From Hydrogenimonas sp. SS33 (GTDB lineage: Bacteria > Campylobacterota > Campylobacteria > Campylobacterales > Hydrogenimonadaceae), in assembly GCF_040436365.1 (NCBI RefSeq), contig NZ_AP026369.1:1117501-1181500 (forward strand): DNA of 64,000 bases, in the 5' to 3' direction. Below, piece after piece: positions 44,085 to 51,505 of this stretch (position 1 is its first letter; each line of letters begins with the position of its first letter). Under the pieces are notes generated by a model, which saw only the letters and a list, made by a program, of their open reading frames with translations, searched no databases and was not told the origin of the DNA. A program made the translations under genes and the position numbers.

Positions 44085-45357
44085 TTTCTGCGGCGAGGGC
44101 CTGGTAGGCGATGTCGCTTCGGCACTGTTTGCCGGCGAAGTGAACCTGCCCGCAGAGCATGTAGGCATTGTCACGCGCTTCGCGGATGGAGTCGCCCAAT
44201 CCCACGCAGACCAGCACCCGCCCTCCGGTGGCCATCAGTTTTCCGTCGATGAGAGAGACCCCGGCGAAATCGATATGGGCCTTTTCGGCCAGTTCCGTAT
44301 GGACGATTTTGTCCACCACGATCTCCGCCGGCTCCGAACTTTTGTAGGGGTAGTTTTTGCTGGCCATCACGACCCCTACGGCATACTTGTCCAAAAATGC
44401 CACCTCCAGCTCCTTCAGTCTGCCGGAAGCGGCTTTGTCGAAGAGTTCGGAAGCGGGCGTCTTGAGCAGCGGCATCAGCACTTCGCACTCGGGGTCTCCG
44501 AAACGGACATTGAACTCCAGCGTATAGGGTTCGCCGCCGACGATCATCAATCCGGCGAAAAGCACCCCCTCAAAAGGCATCCCCTCTTCGGCCATGCCGT
44601 CCACCGTCGGCTTGATGATCCGCTCTTCGATCTTTCCGTAGAGCGTCTCGTCGATCAGCGGCGTCGGAGCGTAGGCGCCCATTCCGCCGGTGTTGGGCCC
44701 CTCGTCGTGGTCCAGAAGCCGTTTGTGGTCCTGCGCCGCCGGCAGGATGACGTACTCTTTCCCGTCGCACACGGCGAAAACCGAGAGTTCGTAGCCGTCG
44801 AGAAACTCCTCCACCACGATCTTCGTCCCCGCCTCTCCGAAGGCTTTGCCGCTGAGCATCTCCGACGCCGCCTTTTTCGCCTCGTCCCGGGTTTTGGCGA
44901 TAATCACCCCTTTGCCGGCACAGAGGCCGTCGGCCTTGACGACGATGGGCTCGGGCAGGGAATCGATGAACCTGAAAGCCTCTTCGATGCTCTCCGTTTC
45001 GATGTAGCGGGCCGTGGGAATGTCGTGGCGGGCCAGGAAGTTCTTCATGAAGATTTTGCTCCCCTCCAGCTGCGCCGCCTCTTTCGAAGGGCCGAAAATC
45101 TTCAATCCCCGCGCTTTGAACACGTCGACGATGCCGCCCACCAGCGGCGCCTCCGGCCCGACGATTGTCAGGTCGATCCCCTCTTTTTCCACATAGTCCG
45201 CCAGCGCTTCGTAGTCGGAAATGTCGACATTCTCCCCCATCTGCGGCGTCGCCCCGTTGCCGGGCGCGAACCAGATCTTCTCCACCGCCGGATCCTTGTG
45301 CAACGCACGCCCTATCGCATACTCACGCCCACCGCTGCCTACGACCATCACTTTCAT
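44077..45357 (-). CDS. purD: Phosphoribosylamine–glycine ligase
   Basis: 426 residues, step two of de novo purine synthesis. The N-terminal domain opens [18 protein letters not shown] and has [15 protein letters not shown]. The ATP-grasp part has [20 protein letters not shown] near 147–166, [19 protein letters not shown], the [22 protein letters not shown] loop near 215–236, and [15 protein letters not shown] near 285 with the metal ligands. The start ATG has AAGGTGACAG upstream. It is the first gene of the operon running to the MCE and J-domain genes, and two palindromes lie upstream. Confidence 0.95.
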   Translation of the reverse strand: MKVMVVGSGGREYAIGRALHKDPAVEKIWFAPGNGATPQMGENVDISDYEALADYVEKEGIDLTIVGPEAPLVGGIVDVFKARGLKIFGPSKEAAQLEGSKIFMKNFLARHDIPTARYIETESIEEAFRFIDSLPEPIVVKADGLCAGKGVIIAKTRDEAKKAASEMLSGKAFGEAGTKIVVEEFLDGYELSVFAVCDGKEYVILPAAQDHKRLLDHDEGPNTGGMGAYAPTPLIDETLYGKIEERIIKPTVDGMAEEGMPFEGVLFAGLMIVGGEPYTLEFNVRFGDPECEVLMPLLKTPASELFDKAASGRLKELEVAFLDKYAVGVVMASKNYPYKSSEPAEIVVDKIVHTELAEKAHIDFAGVSLIDGKLMATGGRVLVCVGLGDSIREARDNAYMLCGQVHFAGKQCRSDIAYQALAAENG

Positions 45358-45404
45358 AACACTGTCACCTTCTTGTCTGGAATTAAAAAGGAAAGGATAT
45401 CCAC

Positions 45405-45570
45405 GTCACTGTTGTTGCATGGGAAATGCGTATGGATGGAACATCAGGAGAGTGTGAGTGCAAGGCGCAGTGACAAGGCGTAGCCGAAGCTACGTCGATG
45501 GCGCTGCAACGCGGCAATCATACTTTCATGATGTTCCAGCCATGCACAGAGAACATGCAACACCAGTGAC
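45405..45570. repeat. Long imperfect palindrome (element 1)
   Basis: The 166-base stretch folds on itself. The ends match as inverted repeats (GTCACTGTTGTTGCATG at 45405–45421 against GTCACTGGTGTTGCATG read from the other end, one mismatch). GGAACATCA near 45438 pairs with TGATGTTCC near 45529, and a perfect core hairpin CGTAGC-CGAA-GCTACG is at 45479–45494. It lies in the 436-base purD–hemD gap, 47 bases before the purD start. No coding frame is credible. It looks like a REP/MITE-type mobile palindrome or a structured RNA; I cannot tell which. Confidence 0.65.
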
Positions 45571-45574
45571 AAAA

Positions 45575-45770
45575 ATGACCGAGCGGGCGTTCACGCGTGA
45601 GTGTGGTCCATCATAGACCAACGGTGCAGGAGGGAGGTGCGCTTTAGGCGGCGGCTTCTCGCCGGGGGCGCCGGCTCGGGCGAAGTCACCGACACACGGC
45701 GCACCTACACCGGTCCCGCAATATCAAAGTGTTGGACCCCCGATATGCGGGTAGCGCACCGCTCAGTCAT
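45575..45770. repeat. Palindromic GC-rich element with terminal inverted repeats (element 2)
   Basis: 196 bases bounded by 12-base inverted repeats (ATGACCGAGCGG at 45575–45586 and CCGCTCAGTCAT at 45759–45770, one mismatch). Inside, AGGTGCGC (45635–45642) pairs with GCGCACCT (45699–45706) around a very GC-rich part that can form further hairpins. It starts four bases after element 1, and ends 23 bases before the hemD stop. With element 1 it fills almost the whole purD–hemD gap. A non-autonomous mobile element or structured RNA is possible. Confidence 0.6.
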
Positions 45771-45793
45771 TAAATAATTATACAGCAGTTTTC

Positions 45794-46498
45794 TTAAGGA
45801 TGCGGCAAACTTCGAGAAAAATCGATCGCCTCGTCGATAGATGTCGAGGGAGCAATCAAAGGTTGGACACCTTCGGGGAAAGCCTGTGCTGTTTTGTTCC
45901 CTATGGCGACGGCACGCCAGCTTTCGTCCCAATCGAAATTTCCGAAAAAACAGCGGACGATGGAGGGGGCGGTGAAGATGAGCACGGCGCCGGCTTCGGG
46001 TCTCTGCTTTTGCTCATAGTCGGTGCAGGAGGTTTCGTAGATGACCGCCTCCTCCACCGACACCCCCGCATCGCGCAGATCGGCGGCGATTTTTGAGACG
46101 ACCACTTTGGGCCTGGCGTAAAGCCACCGTTTGTCGGGGTAGCGCTTCGCCAGCTCCCCGGCAAGCACATCCCCGTAGGCCTGGGTGGCGATGTAGACCA
46201 CCCTGCCGCCCCGTTGTTCGGCTTCCGCCGCCGTCTGTTTCCCGATGGCGGCGACCGGCAGCGCCTTCCACGCCCCGCCGGAGACCTCGTCCAGGGCGAT
46301 TACCCCCTGTTTGGAGGTGAGGATGATGCCGTCATACCGGGAAAAGTCGATGGTTTGCGGAAGCAGCGTGAAGCGGATCATCGGCAGGTGCCGTACCTCC
46401 GGGCGGGAGGTCGGGGAGAGAAGATAGATATTGGTGCTGGGTGCTGGGTGCTGGGTGCTGGGTAACTCGTCGCTTTGCGCCATCTGTTTACTATTCAC
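45794..46498 (-). CDS. hemD: Uroporphyrinogen-III synthase
   Basis: 234 residues, cyclises hydroxymethylbilane in haem synthesis. Two similar alpha/beta domains: IYLLSPTSRPEVRHLP, then YDGIILTSKQGVIAL near residue 62, AAIGKQTAAEAEQRG, and the second-half GAVLIFTAPSIVRCFFG and AVAIGNKTAQAF. HemD is poorly conserved, but these turns are typical. The start is GTG at 46498 or ATG at 46483. The first ~22 residues are not part of the fold and are partly coded by a heptanucleotide repeat (PSTQHPAPSTN). No ATG, GTG or TTG occurs between the repeat and IYLLSP. The start is adjacent to the guaA stop. Confidence 0.8.
   Translation of the reverse strand: MNSKQMAQSDELPSTQHPAPSTNIYLLSPTSRPEVRHLPMIRFTLLPQTIDFSRYDGIILTSKQGVIALDEVSGGAWKALPVAAIGKQTAAEAEQRGGRVVYIATQAYGDVLAGELAKRYPDKRWLYARPKVVVSKIAADLRDAGVSVEEAVIYETSCTDYEQKQRPEAGAVLIFTAPSIVRCFFGNFDWDESWRAVAIGNKTAQAFPEGVQPLIAPSTSIDEAIDFSRSLPHP
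46433..46460. repeat. Heptanucleotide tandem repeat (GGTGCTG)4 in the 5' end of hemD
   Basis: Four exact copies of GGTGCTG in the plus strand (CAGCACC on the coding strand), between the hemD start codon and the conserved domain. Because seven is not a multiple of three, gain or loss of one copy would shift the hemD frame. It has the form of a contingency repeat, but the unit number is low. Confidence 0.9.
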
Positions 46499-48049
46499 TC
46501 ATTCCCATTCGATCGTCGCGGGCGGTTTGGAGCTGATGTCGTAGACGACACGGTTGATGCCGTCTACTTCGTTGATGATACGGCGGCTGATGCGCTCCAA
46601 CAGGTCGTGGGGCAGGTGGGCGAAGGTGGCGGTCATGCCGTCCACGGCTTCGACGACCCGGACGCATACCGTGTTGTCGTAGGTCCGGTTGTCTCCCATG
46701 ACACCGACGCTTTTGACATTGAGCAACACGGCGAAGGCCTGCCATACCTTGTTGTAGTAGCCGCTGGCTTTGAGCTCTTCGAGCAAAATGACGTCGGCTT
46801 CTCTAAGCAGGTCCAGGTCGTAGATGTTCACCTCTCCCATGATGCGGATGGCCAGGCCGGGCCCGGGGAAGGGGTGGCGGTAGACCAGCGATTCGGGCAG
46901 CCCCAGCTCCAGCCCCAGTTTGCGCACCTCATCCTTGAAGAGTTCCCGCAGCGGTTCGATGAGTTCGAAATCCATCCAGTCGGGCAGGCCGCCCACATTG
47001 TGGTGGGATTTGATGGTCTGGCTCGGCCCCTTGACCGAAACCGACTCGATGACGTCGGGGTAGAGGGTCCCCTGGGCCAGGAAGCGGATGCCTTCGTGCT
47101 TTTTGGCCTCCTCTTCGAAGACTTCGATGAAGGTGTGGCCGATGATCTTGCGTTTTTGCTCCGGGTCGGTGACGCCTGCCAGTTTGACCAGAAAATGTTC
47201 GCTGGCGTCGACGGTGATGAGGGGTACCTTCAGGTGGACCTTGAAGACGCTCTCCACCTGCTCCCTCTCCCCTTTGCGAAGCAGGCCGTTGTCCACGAAA
47301 ACGGGGATAAGCTGGTCACCGATGGCTTCATAGAGAAGCGCCGCCACGACGGAGCTGTCCACCCCGCCAGAAAGCGCGCAGAGCACTTTGCCGTCTCCCA
47401 CCTGCTCCCGTATTTTGGCGATCTGCTGCTTGAGGAAGGAGCCCATATCCCACTTCTCCTGTACGCCGCAGATTTTGCGGGCGAAGTTGCGCAGCATGAT
47501 GTGCCCCTCCTCACTGTGGTGCACTTCGGGGTGAAACTGCAGGGCGTAAATTTTGCGGCTCTCGTCGGCGATGGCGGCGTAGGGGGAGTTGTCGCTGTAG
47601 GCGATGGGTTTGAACCCTTTGGGCAGCTCCTCGACCCGGTCCGAATGGCTCATCCAGACGACCGTCCCGTCGTGGCAGCCGTCAAAAAGCTCGGAGCGGT
47701 GCCCGCCCTCTTCGTAGAAGTGCAGCTCCGCCTTGCCGTATTCGTGGTGGTCGGAGCGGACCACCTTCCCGCCGAAATCGACGGCGATGCGCTGCATGCC
47801 GTAGCAGATCCCAAGAATCGGCAGGCCCATCTCGTAAACGGCGCGGTCCACTTCGTAGGCATCCTTGTCGTAGACCGACGCGGGCCCGCCGCTGAAGATG
47901 ATCCCTTTGGGGTTTTTCGCCCTGATCTCTTCCACTTTCGTGAAGTAGGGGACGATCTCGCAATAGACCTTCTCCTCCCGCAGCCTGCGGGCGATGAGCT
48001 GGGTGTACTGGGAGCCGAAATCGAGAACGATGATGCTGACGTCTTTCAA
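46499..48049 (-). CDS. guaA: GMP synthase (glutamine-hydrolysing)
   Basis: 516 residues, converts XMP to GMP. The class I glutamine amidotransferase comes first: [30 protein letters not shown] with the nucleophile cysteine near residue 84, and [13 protein letters not shown] with the catalytic H/E near 174. The ATP-pyrophosphatase has [17 protein letters not shown] near 223–239 (PP-loop SGGVDSS), and the dimerisation end closes with [17 protein letters not shown]. hemD follows directly. A 102-base gap separates it from nhaD, its likely own promoter region. Confidence 0.97.
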   Translation of the reverse strand: MKDVSIIVLDFGSQYTQLIARRLREEKVYCEIVPYFTKVEEIRAKNPKGIIFSGGPASVYDKDAYEVDRAVYEMGLPILGICYGMQRIAVDFGGKVVRSDHHEYGKAELHFYEEGGHRSELFDGCHDGTVVWMSHSDRVEELPKGFKPIAYSDNSPYAAIADESRKIYALQFHPEVHHSEEGHIMLRNFARKICGVQEKWDMGSFLKQQIAKIREQVGDGKVLCALSGGVDSSVVAALLYEAIGDQLIPVFVDNGLLRKGEREQVESVFKVHLKVPLITVDASEHFLVKLAGVTDPEQKRKIIGHTFIEVFEEEAKKHEGIRFLAQGTLYPDVIESVSVKGPSQTIKSHHNVGGLPDWMDFELIEPLRELFKDEVRKLGLELGLPESLVYRHPFPGPGLAIRIMGEVNIYDLDLLREADVILLEELKASGYYNKVWQAFAVLLNVKSVGVMGDNRTYDNTVCVRVVEAVDGMTATFAHLPHDLLERISRRIINEVDGINRVVYDISSKPPATIEWE

Positions 48050-48122
48050 AGCAGGTTCCTTGAGTAAATGATGAAACTATTTTAGCGAAAAAGGGTTGAG
48101 CGGAAGATGAAGGAGAAAGGAG

Positions 48123-48138
48123 CGCCGCGAAAGCGGCG
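48123..48138 (-). terminator. Possible terminator hairpin after nhaD
   Basis: A perfect CGCCGC–GAAA–GCGGCG hairpin (GAAA/TTTC tetraloop) lies 14 bases beyond the nhaD stop. On the minus strand it is followed by a pyrimidine-rich but not pure T tract (CTCCTTTCTCCTTC). Termination is plausible but weak. Confidence 0.35.
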
Positions 48139-48151
48139 ACGCGTTTTAGGC

Positions 48152-49459
48152 TCAGTAAAGCCCCATGATTTCGAACTGGATATACCACAGCACCATGGCC
48201 AGCGCGTATCCGGCGAGAACCGTCCACGCCAGCTTTATATGGGAGTTGAAAGTGTAGATCCCACGAAGACGACCCATGACGCCGACACCCGCGGCGGATC
48301 CGAAGCTGATAAGGCTTCCCCCGATACCCGCAGTCAGTGTCACCAGCATCCACTGGTCGATGCCCATCTGGGGGCTTGCTTTCAAAATGGCGCTCATGAC
48401 CGGCACGTTGTCGATGACGGCGGAGATGAACCCGACCCCGATGTTGGCGGCGGTCGGCCCGATAATGTTGTAGAGGTTGTGGACATACTCCAGGTACCCC
48501 AGGAAGTGGAGCGCCCCGACGGCGGAGAGGATACCGAAGAAGAAGAGCAGCGTATCGTTCTCCACCTTTTTCATGTTGACATAGACGTCATACCCCTCCG
48601 CACCGCTTCGCTGAAGTTTGTAGGAGTGGAGTTTGAGCAGGGAGAGGCCGAACATCATGCCCCACATGGCGGGAAAGTGGAAAAACTGGTGCCCCAGCAC
48701 GGCGATGGTGATGGTGAAAGCGCCCAGCCAGATGACCGCCTTGCCGCCCTCTTTCATTTTCGGGACCTCTTCGGTCTCCACATTGAAATGGGGCTCCCCT
48801 TTGGGAACGTACCTTGAAAGGAGCCATCCGGTCAGCAGCCAGCTTCCGATGGAGGGGACGAAGAGGAAAAGGAAGTCGACAAACTCCCCTTTTCCCGCGG
48901 TCCAGGCCATCAGCGTCGTGATGTCGCCGAAGGGGCTCCAGGCGCCTCCCGCGTTGGCCGCCACGACGATGTTGATGGCTCCCGCCACCAGAAAATCTTT
49001 GTTGGTTTTGTCGATCGTGTAGAGCACCGTAGAGAGGATCAGCGCCGTCGTCAGGTTGTCGGCCACAGGCGAAATGAAGAAGGCCAGCAGCCCGGTCAGC
49101 CAGAAGAGCTTTTTGTAACTGTAGCCCCTGGAGACCAGTTTGTACTTAAGCACGTCGAAGACGCGCCGCTCGATGAGCGTCTCGATGAAGGTCATGGCGA
49201 CGAAGAGGAAGAAGAAGATCTCGGCAATCTCGAGAATCAGCTTCTCCATCTCCTCGTGCATCGGCGTCGGATCGAGATGGTTGAGGGTGAAGAAGATGCC
49301 GATGAGCATGAACATGAAGGTACCGGCGAAGAGGGCCGGCTTGGCCTTGTTGATCTCATACTTCTCTTCCGTGGCGATGAAGTAGTAGGCGATGATGAAA
49401 ACTGCCAGGTCGATAATGCCGACCCAGGTCGTCGTCAGGTGGAAGGTGGCTTCATGCAT
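48152..49459 (-). CDS. nhaD: NhaD-type sodium/proton antiporter
   Basis: 435 residues with about twelve hydrophobic segments, Na+/H+ exchange across the inner membrane for sodium and pH homeostasis. Recognisable stretches are ALILSTVLYTIDKTN, GAINIVVAANAGGAWSPFGDITTLMAW near residue 155 (the NhaD/ArsB-like conserved core with N and D residues), VGFISAVIDNVPVMSAIL near 341, and ISFGSAAGVGVMGRLRGIYTF near 386. NhaD is frequent in marine and alkaliphilic bacteria, consistent with a saline habitat. The start has a GGAAAACC-type site upstream, and nadB lies 40 bases further upstream. Confidence 0.93.
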   Translation of the reverse strand: MHEATFHLTTTWVGIIDLAVFIIAYYFIATEEKYEINKAKPALFAGTFMFMLIGIFFTLNHLDPTPMHEEMEKLILEIAEIFFFLFVAMTFIETLIERRVFDVLKYKLVSRGYSYKKLFWLTGLLAFFISPVADNLTTALILSTVLYTIDKTNKDFLVAGAINIVVAANAGGAWSPFGDITTLMAWTAGKGEFVDFLFLFVPSIGSWLLTGWLLSRYVPKGEPHFNVETEEVPKMKEGGKAVIWLGAFTITIAVLGHQFFHFPAMWGMMFGLSLLKLHSYKLQRSGAEGYDVYVNMKKVENDTLLFFFGILSAVGALHFLGYLEYVHNLYNIIGPTAANIGVGFISAVIDNVPVMSAILKASPQMGIDQWMLVTLTAGIGGSLISFGSAAGVGVMGRLRGIYTFNSHIKLAWTVLAGYALAMVLWYIQFEIMGLY

Positions 49460-49499
49460 GGTTTTCCTTTGGGGCTTTTTTCAGTGGTAAATATCGGCA

Positions 49500-50957
49500 C
49501 TATTCGTTGATGATGTAGTGGGCCCCTACCGATTCGGGCCGCGCCAGGGCCGATTCGATGATATTTCTCGCCGTTTTGAGGCGCAGGGCCAGCAGCCGCC
49601 CGACCGTCAGGTGCTGGACGTCGTCGACGAAATCGAGGGCCCTCTCCAGCCCGGAGCGGGTACGGACGATGCCCACTTCCTGCCACATGGTCCGCCGCAG
49701 CCGCTGCTTGAGAATCGCGTCGTCCTTCTCCACCAGGTTCCCCTTGAATTCGGCGAAGGGGGGCTTGTGGCCCCAGGTGTACCCCTTTTTGACCAGGTGC
49801 AAAGCGGCACGCCGTCCGAAGACCAGCCCCTCCAGCAGCGAGTTGCTCGCCAGCCGGTTGGCGCCGTGGACCCGGGTGCTGGCCGCCTCGCCCACCACAT
49901 AGAGGTTCTCCAGCCCAGGCACCGCGCCGTCCAGGTCGCAGGCAATCCCCCCGATGGCGTAGTGAAAGGCCGGAGAGATGGGCACCCAGTCTCTGGGCAG
50001 GTCGAAACCGACCGCCGCCAGCGCCTTCTTGATGTTGGGGAAACGGTGGGCGAAAAACTCTTCGTCGAACATATCCATCTTCAGATAGACCTTCGACCCT
50101 TTGCGCTTCCGGTAGTCGAAAATGGCGCGGCTGACGATGTCTCTGGGTGCCAGTTCCCCCCGCTCGTCGTAATCGAAGAGGAAACGGCGCCCCTCTTCGT
50201 CGACGATCTCCGCCCCCTCGCCCCGGAGCGCTTCGGTCAGCAGCTGCTTCCTGGCCCAGGGGTTGTCCACATAGACGGTGGGGTGAAACTGCATGAACTC
50301 CATCCGCTCCAGACGGATGCCCCGCTCCAGGCAGATACCGTGGAGGTCGGAGCTGATGGTACGGGAGTTGGTATGGTAGGCGTAGAGGCTGCCGACCCCG
50401 CCGCTGGCGACGATGACGGCATCGGCGTAGAGTTCCCTGATCTCCTCGTTGATGAGCGCCCTGACGCCGTAGACGGTATCGCCCGAACGGAGCAGGTCGA
50501 AGACCCGCACATTGTAGACCAGGGGGTGGGGGTTGGCCTGCATCAGAAACTGGTGCAGGTAGCGGCCCGTGGCATCCCCGCCGGCATGGAGAATCCTCGG
50601 GCGGCTGTGGGCCGCCTCCTTCGTATAGAGCAGCCGCCCCTTTTCGTCCCGGTCGAAGTCGAAACCGCGGCGAAGCAGGTCGGGAATGACGTCGAGGCTC
50701 TCTTTGACCATCACCTTCACCGCCTCTTCGTCACAGAGGCCGGCGCCAGCTTTGAGGGTATCTTCGATATGAGAGGGGACATCCGCCTCGTCCACGGCGG
50801 CGGCGACCCCGCCCTGGGCGTAGAAGGTGTTGCACTCCCAGGGAATGTCTTTGCACAGTATCAGCACATTCTTCTCTTTGGGAAGGTGCAGTGCCGCATA
50901 GAGCCCGGCGATGCCGGCCCCCAGGATGATGACATCGTATTTTCCGTCGGTTCTCAT
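49500..50957 (-). CDS. nadB: L-aspartate oxidase
   Basis: 485 residues, flavoprotein that makes iminoaspartate for NAD synthesis with NadA. The FAD loop is DVIILGAGIAGLYAALHLP at residues 8–26, NTFYAQGGVAAAVDE near 43 is a signature of the fumarate reductase/NadB fold, followed by SRPRILHAGGDATG, FMQFHPTVYV and YAIGGIACDLDGAVPGLENLYVVGEAA near 342–369. The helical C-terminal domain is present. A strong GGAGGTGA ribosome site sits inside the end of the small upstream lipoprotein gene, whose stop overlaps the nadB ATG. Confidence 0.95.
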   Translation of the reverse strand: MRTDGKYDVIILGAGIAGLYAALHLPKEKNVLILCKDIPWECNTFYAQGGVAAAVDEADVPSHIEDTLKAGAGLCDEEAVKVMVKESLDVIPDLLRRGFDFDRDEKGRLLYTKEAAHSRPRILHAGGDATGRYLHQFLMQANPHPLVYNVRVFDLLRSGDTVYGVRALINEEIRELYADAVIVASGGVGSLYAYHTNSRTISSDLHGICLERGIRLERMEFMQFHPTVYVDNPWARKQLLTEALRGEGAEIVDEEGRRFLFDYDERGELAPRDIVSRAIFDYRKRKGSKVYLKMDMFDEEFFAHRFPNIKKALAAVGFDLPRDWVPISPAFHYAIGGIACDLDGAVPGLENLYVVGEAASTRVHGANRLASNSLLEGLVFGRRAALHLVKKGYTWGHKPPFAEFKGNLVEKDDAILKQRLRRTMWQEVGIVRTRSGLERALDFVDDVQHLTVGRLLALRLKTARNIIESALARPESVGAHYIINE

Positions 50958-51085
50958 CGGTTCACCTCCCCGCTCCGGTTCTGTTTGGGATAGTAGGGCG
51001 GCCCTTTGTGACCGCAGCCCGCCGCACCCAGCAGAAGGGATGCTATAATCAGAATATGAAAAAAGTCGATTCGGTTCTTACCCAT
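50954..51085 (-). CDS. Tiny LptM/YifL-like lipoprotein
   Basis: 43 residues from the ATG at 51085 (an in-frame ATG at 51097 would add four). It has a basic start (GKNR), a hydrophobic core (HILIIASLLLGAA) and a lipidation cysteine at residue 24, followed by CGHKGPPYYP, which matches the CGxKGPxYxP signature of LptM/YifL. In E. coli LptM assists LptD disulphide maturation. The stop overlaps nadB (ATGA). Its 5' end overlaps that of the divergent DciA-like gene by 30 bases, which is unusual. The gene is short enough to be missed by gene callers. Confidence 0.65.
   Translation of the reverse strand: MGKNRIDFFHILIIASLLLGAAGCGHKGPPYYPKQNRSGEVNR
51044..51049 (+). promoter_or_regulatory. TATAAT box immediately before the DciA-like gene
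   Basis: A perfect -10 box ends seven bases before the ATG at 51056. If used, transcription would begin at or next to the start codon and give a leaderless mRNA. The only ribosome-site-like sequence (AGAAGGGA at 51033–51040) is about fifteen bases from the ATG and would then not be transcribed. The surrounding sequence is GC-rich with no -35. Confidence 0.45.
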
Positions 51086-51502
51086 CTTCTCGCCCATCCC
51101 GTCTACGCGAAACTGCAGGAGCAGGCCTGTTTCCGGCTCATCCGCAAAGCCCTGCCCGAGACGCTTCGGCGCGGTGTTTTGTTCATGTATGTCAAAAACC
51201 GGATTCTCTTCTTCGCGGTGAAACATCCGGCTTTCAAAATGGAGTTCGATTATAAGCTGGCTACCATTAAGAACCTATTAACCACCCTGCCGCCCCTGCA
51301 GGAGGCGTGCGGCGCCCACGGGATCAGGGATATCCGGGTCTTCGTCTCCCGCTTCGCCCCCAAACCGGCCCCCTCCCCCGAGACCCATCCCCGCTACAAA
51401 GAGCGCGCCACGGGCGCCTTCGACCTTCGCCTGAAGGATGAAGCCCTGCAGGAGAGCTTCGAGTCGATCAAAAAGAGCATCGCCGAAAACAGGAGAGGCT
51501 GA
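51056..51502 (+). CDS. DciA-like protein (DUF721 family)
   Basis: 148 residues from the ATG at 51056. The N-terminal half fits the DUF721/DciA domain: a helix with VDSVLTHLLAHP, then ETLRRGVLFMYVKNRILFFAVKHPAFKMEFDY, the beta-hairpin seen in this family, and a helix with IKNLLTTL. DciA loads the DnaB helicase at replication initiation in bacteria lacking DnaC. Its C-terminal part is basic, Pro-rich and variable (KPAPSPETHPRYKER). It precedes uvrC by three bases and is divergent from the nadB operon. Confidence 0.72.
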   Translation: MKKVDSVLTHLLAHPVYAKLQEQACFRLIRKALPETLRRGVLFMYVKNRILFFAVKHPAFKMEFDYKLATIKNLLTTLPPLQEACGAHGIRDIRVFVSRFAPKPAPSPETHPRYKERATGAFDLRLKDEALQESFESIKKSIAENRRG

Positions 51503-51505
51503 CGC

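Noticed and set aside
45405-45770. Known structured RNA (SRP RNA, RNase P, 6S or a riboswitch) in the purD–hemD gap
   Set aside because: No conserved core motif of these RNAs could be found. Left as unclassified palindromes.
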